Assembly (NCBI GenBank): GCA_025356615.1
Contig: JANXSH010000326.1
Coordinates: 1-7,608, forward strand
Reading direction: 5' to 3'
Origin: Planctomycetia bacterium
GTDB lineage: Bacteria > Planctomycetota > Planctomycetia > Gemmatales > Gemmataceae
DNA length: 7,608 nt
Shown: piece after piece, positions 5,762-7,608 of the stretch
Position numbering within the stretch: position 1 is the stretch's first letter
Layout: every line of letters begins with the position of its first letter
Notes under the pieces: model-generated
Seen by the model: only the letters and a program-made list of their open reading frames with translations
Database searches by the model: none
Told to the model about the DNA's origin: nothing
Translations under genes and position numbers: made by a program

Positions 5762-5992
5762 ATGGGTATACTGAGAGTTCTCGCCACCGTGAACCTACCT
5801 ACAAGTCCAAGCCGAAGTATTGCTTGCTCGTCTTCGGGCCTGAAGCCAAGACGCGCATTTGGCTCGTCGAAGACGGCGACACGCTCCATGTGGACCGGAA
5901 TGGCAACGGCGACCTCACGGAGCCGGGAGAAGCCGTGGAGGCTACCGAACGACGTGACCTGATGACTTTGGATGAAAAGGGCAACAAGGTTC
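5762..5992 (+). pseudogene. Frameshifted and IS-truncated remnant of a planctomycete 'YKSKPKYCLLVFGPEAKTR' protein
   Basis: A strong ribosome binding site GGAGG (5751-5755) stands six bases before ATG at 5762. The first codons, MGILRVLATV, look like the start of a signal peptide. The hydrophobic core is missing, and the recognisable protein continues in another frame from about 5791: EPTYKSKPKYCLLVFG, PEAKTRIWLVEDGDTLHV, then DRNGNGDLTEPGE. That last piece resembles a calcium-binding EF-hand-like loop (D-x-N-x-N-G-D-L), though the terminal Glu is one place late. This frame has no ATG of its own, only TTG at 5824. The native part stops at about 5992, where the IS66 terminal repeat begins; seven further codons read into the repeat and end at TAG 6013-6015. 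I recall similar sequences in Gemmata-type genomes, but their function is unknown. Probably dead. Confidence 0.65.
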
Positions 5993-6006
5993 GTATGCGT
6001 TCACGG
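5993..6006 (+). repeat. Left terminal inverted repeat of the IS66 element
   Basis: GTATGCGTTCACGG, the exact reverse complement of 7454-7467. It falls inside the reading frame of the broken gene on its left, which it truncates. Confidence 0.85.
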
Positions 6007-6050
6007 GAGGGGTAGTCTTGCGACACTGGCTTGCCTAAAATGAATTCCAG

Positions 6051-7459
6051 ATGAACACACCGACCCTACCCTTGGACTTGCTCTCCTCGCTCCCACCCGA
6101 GGTCGTCTCCTTTTTGGACTCCCAGGCCAAACGCATCGTCGAACTCGAGGCCCTCATCGCCGACCTTCAGGCCCGCCTCGGCCTGAACTCGTCCAACTCC
6201 TCCAAGCCGCCTTCCTCCGTCGGTCCCCATGTCAAGTCCGCTCCGCCCAAGGCCCCTTCGGGCAAGCGTCCCGGCGACCAGCCCGGCCACGCCCGACACG
6301 AACGCCCCCGACGCGAGCCTACCCGCATCATCGACGTGAGAGCACCTGCACCTGCGGGCGCTGCGGCTCCGGTCTCCGAGGCGATGACCCCGACCCCGCC
6401 TGGCGTCAGGTCGTCGAACTGCCGCCCGTCCGGCCCGATGTCACAGAATACCGCCTGCACACCCTGACCTGCCCCGGCTGCGGGACCGCGACCGCCGCAG
6501 AGACCCCGCCGGAGGCGGCCCACGAATACGGGCCCTCTCTCCAGGCCACCCTGTCGATGCCGAGCGTCGGCTACCGCCTGAGCAAACGCTCCGTCCAGGC
6601 GCTGGCGGGCGACCTGCTGGGGGTAGACATCAGCACCGGGCAGATCTGCGAGTTGGAACGTCAGACGGCGAAAGCCCTGGAGCCGGTCGCGACCGAAGTC
6701 CGCGAGTATGCCCGTAAGCATCGCGCCAACGTGGACGAGACGGGCTGGAAGCAGGGCAAGGCCAAGGCGTGGCTCTGGGTCGCGGTGACGAAGCTGGTGA
6801 CGGTGTTCGCCATCGCCACTTCCCGCTGCCGGGGGGCGTTCGAGGACTCGAGCGGTCCGTCGTACCGCTGGGTGGTGACCTCGGACCGCTACTCGGCCTA
6901 CTCGGGCCGACCGGCGAGCCAGAGGCAGGTGTGCTGGGCGCACTTGCAGCGGGACTTCCAGGCGATGATCGACCGGGGCGGGCGGGGCAAGGGGGTCGGG
7001 GAAGACCTCCGGGCGCTGGGCGAGGAACTGCTGAGGCAGTGGAAGCGGGTGCGGGATGGGACGGCGACTCGCGAGGCGTTCCGGGTCGATACTCTGACCT
7101 GGCTGAAGGGGGAGGTACTCGACGCGCTGGGGCGCGGTGCCGCGTGCGGCTGCGCGAAGACGGAGGGGATGTGCGCGGGGCTGCTGAAGATCGAGGCGGC
7201 GCTGTGGACATTCGCCACTGAGGCGGGCGTGGAGCCGACGAACAACGCGGCGGAGCGGGCGTTGCGTCACGCGGTGTGCTGGCGGAAGACGAGTCACGGG
7301 ACGGCGAGCGCGGGCGGTAGCCGGTTCGTGGAGCGGATGCCGACGGTGCTGGGCAGTTGCCGTCAACAGGGGCGGAACGCGCTGGTGTTCCTGACCGATT
7401 GCGTCCGCGCGGAGCGGGATGGCTCGTCTCGTCCGTCCCTCGTTCCAGCTATTCCGTGA
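6051..7459 (+). pseudogene. IS66-family transposase (TnpC-type) with a -1 frameshift
   Basis: This is the DDE transposase that moves the element. Frame A (from ATG 6051) has a coiled-coil-like KRIVELEALIADLQARL (27-43), then LNSSNSSKPPSS (45-56) and a basic GKRPGDQPGHARHERP, all typical of the IS66 N-terminus. After IIDV (about 6338) homology moves to the -1 frame without a stop: CTCGRCGSGL and CPGCGT (putative zinc-binding part), then GYRLSKRSVQALAGDLLG and the catalytic domain. DDE residues are Asp in VDETGW (codon 6734), Asp in SDRYSAY (6884) and Glu in NNAAERALRH (7253). CWAHLQRDFQAM and RFVERM...CRQQGRN are also intact. The frame-A product alone would be 138 residues ending at 6467, without a catalytic domain. 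One missing base near 6336-6340 explains it; no slippery heptamer is seen. It may be a true mutation or a sequence error. Confidence 0.9.
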
Positions 7460-7467
7460 ACGCATAC
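7454..7467 (+). repeat. Right terminal inverted repeat of the IS66 element
   Basis: CCGTGAACGCATAC, exact reverse complement of 5993-6006. The transposase stop codon TGA (7457-7459) is part of it. Confidence 0.85.
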
Positions 7468-7484
7468 CCTGAGAGGAAGGCCAG

Positions 7485-7608
7485 ATGTCTCGACCCAAGG
7501 AGCCGTCGCCCCTGGTGGATGAAGTTCGACCCTACCTGCACGGGGTGGCCAAAAACCTCATCGACAAGGTCTACGGCCCTCAGGGGCCCGCCTGGGGCAC
7601 TTCCCTCA
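7485..7608 (+). CDS. Unrecognised protein, N-terminal 41 residues only
   Basis: An ATG at 7485 follows AGGAAGG (7474-7480) at four bases' spacing, just outside the right end of the IS66 element. The visible residues read MSRPKEPSPLVDEVRPYL then HGVAKNLIDKVYGPQGPAW and GTSL at the window edge. They look like the soluble N-terminus of a real protein, with a helical LVDEVRPYLHGVAKNLIDKVYG. I cannot name it. I have a weak impression of similar N-termini in transposase-like proteins of planctomycetes, which would mean a second mobile gene beside the IS, but this is not evidence. It is not the continuation of the gene truncated on the left side of the IS. Confidence 0.6.
   Translation, partial: MSRPKEPSPLVDEVRPYLHGVAKNLIDKVYGPQGPAWGTSL

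Larger units (their letters stand above)
5993..7467 (+). mobile_element. IS66-family insertion sequence (1475 bp, single-transposase type)
   Basis: The element is bounded by a perfect 14-bp inverted repeat: GTATGCGTTCACGG at 5993-6006 and its reverse complement at 7454-7467. IS66 elements normally begin with GTAA-like termini, so GTAT fits closely. The pairing stops immediately outside, which argues that these are the ends. The only gene is an IS66 tnpC-type transposase whose TGA stop lies within the right repeat. There are no tnpA/tnpB accessory genes, as in the ISBst12-like subgroup. IS66 insertions normally create an 8-bp target duplication. Here the flanks CAAGGTTC (5985-5992) and CCTGAGAG (7468-7475) differ, so one side has probably been rearranged or deleted since insertion. 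Confidence 0.85.

Noticed and set aside
6327..6345. Programmed -1 frameshifting in the transposase
   Set aside because: No slippery heptamer such as A AAA AAG is present, and IS66 catalytic transposases are not known to need recoding.
6167..7498. A 443-codon open frame on the minus strand opposite the IS66 transposase
   Set aside because: It mirrors the GC-rich codon pattern of the transposase, is dominated by Arg/Pro/Ala/Gly, has no recognisable motif and spans the right IS end.
1..7608. CRISPR array, tRNA or rRNA genes, integrase attachment sites
   Set aside because: No regularly spaced repeats, cloverleaf with CCA-type end, rRNA signature or tRNA-derived direct repeats could be seen.

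Overview
This high-GC window looks like chromosomal DNA from a planctomycete, probably of the Gemmata group. That is inferred from the flavour of the RtcB and PurD proteins, a DUF4058-like 'MPL.DHF.PPL' protein, a DUF433/DUF5615 pair, a single-ORF IS66 transposase and the fragment of a 'YKSKPKYCLLVFGPEAKTR'-type protein. No search could be run, so the taxon is a judgement from protein features.

Layout. Positions 1-966 (+) hold the 3' three quarters of purD (purine synthesis). Convergent with it, positions 3201-991 (-) carry a tightly packed run of six small genes. In transcription order these are: an acidic 181-aa protein; a 151-aa protein with ADP-ribosyltransferase (ART)-like motifs, coupled to it by a TTGA stop/start overlap; an 89-aa protein with a TTG start; a 107-aa acidic protein; a DUF433 antitoxin-like protein; and an overlapping DUF5615 PIN-like protein. 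A promoter candidate lies just before the first gene. Upstream on the same strand are rtcB (4761-3298, RNA ligase) and a DUF4058-like gene (5563-4853), each with its own weak promoter candidate.

From 5762 to the right edge the window is mobile and decayed. A gene with a good promoter and ribosome binding site is frameshifted right after the start of its apparent signal peptide, then cut off by an IS66-family element. The element can be delimited at 5993-7467 by a perfect 14-bp terminal inverted repeat. Its transposase keeps the DDE residues but has a -1 frameshift, and no 8-bp target duplication flanks it. A new gene starts at 7485 and runs off the window.

The most interesting part is the minus-strand cluster. 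It combines a recognised toxin-antitoxin type (DUF433/DUF5615) with an unrecognised, translationally coupled pair in which the second protein looks like a small R-S-E type ART. This could be an undescribed toxin-antitoxin or toxin-immunity system, but the function is inferred from motifs and gene arrangement only.
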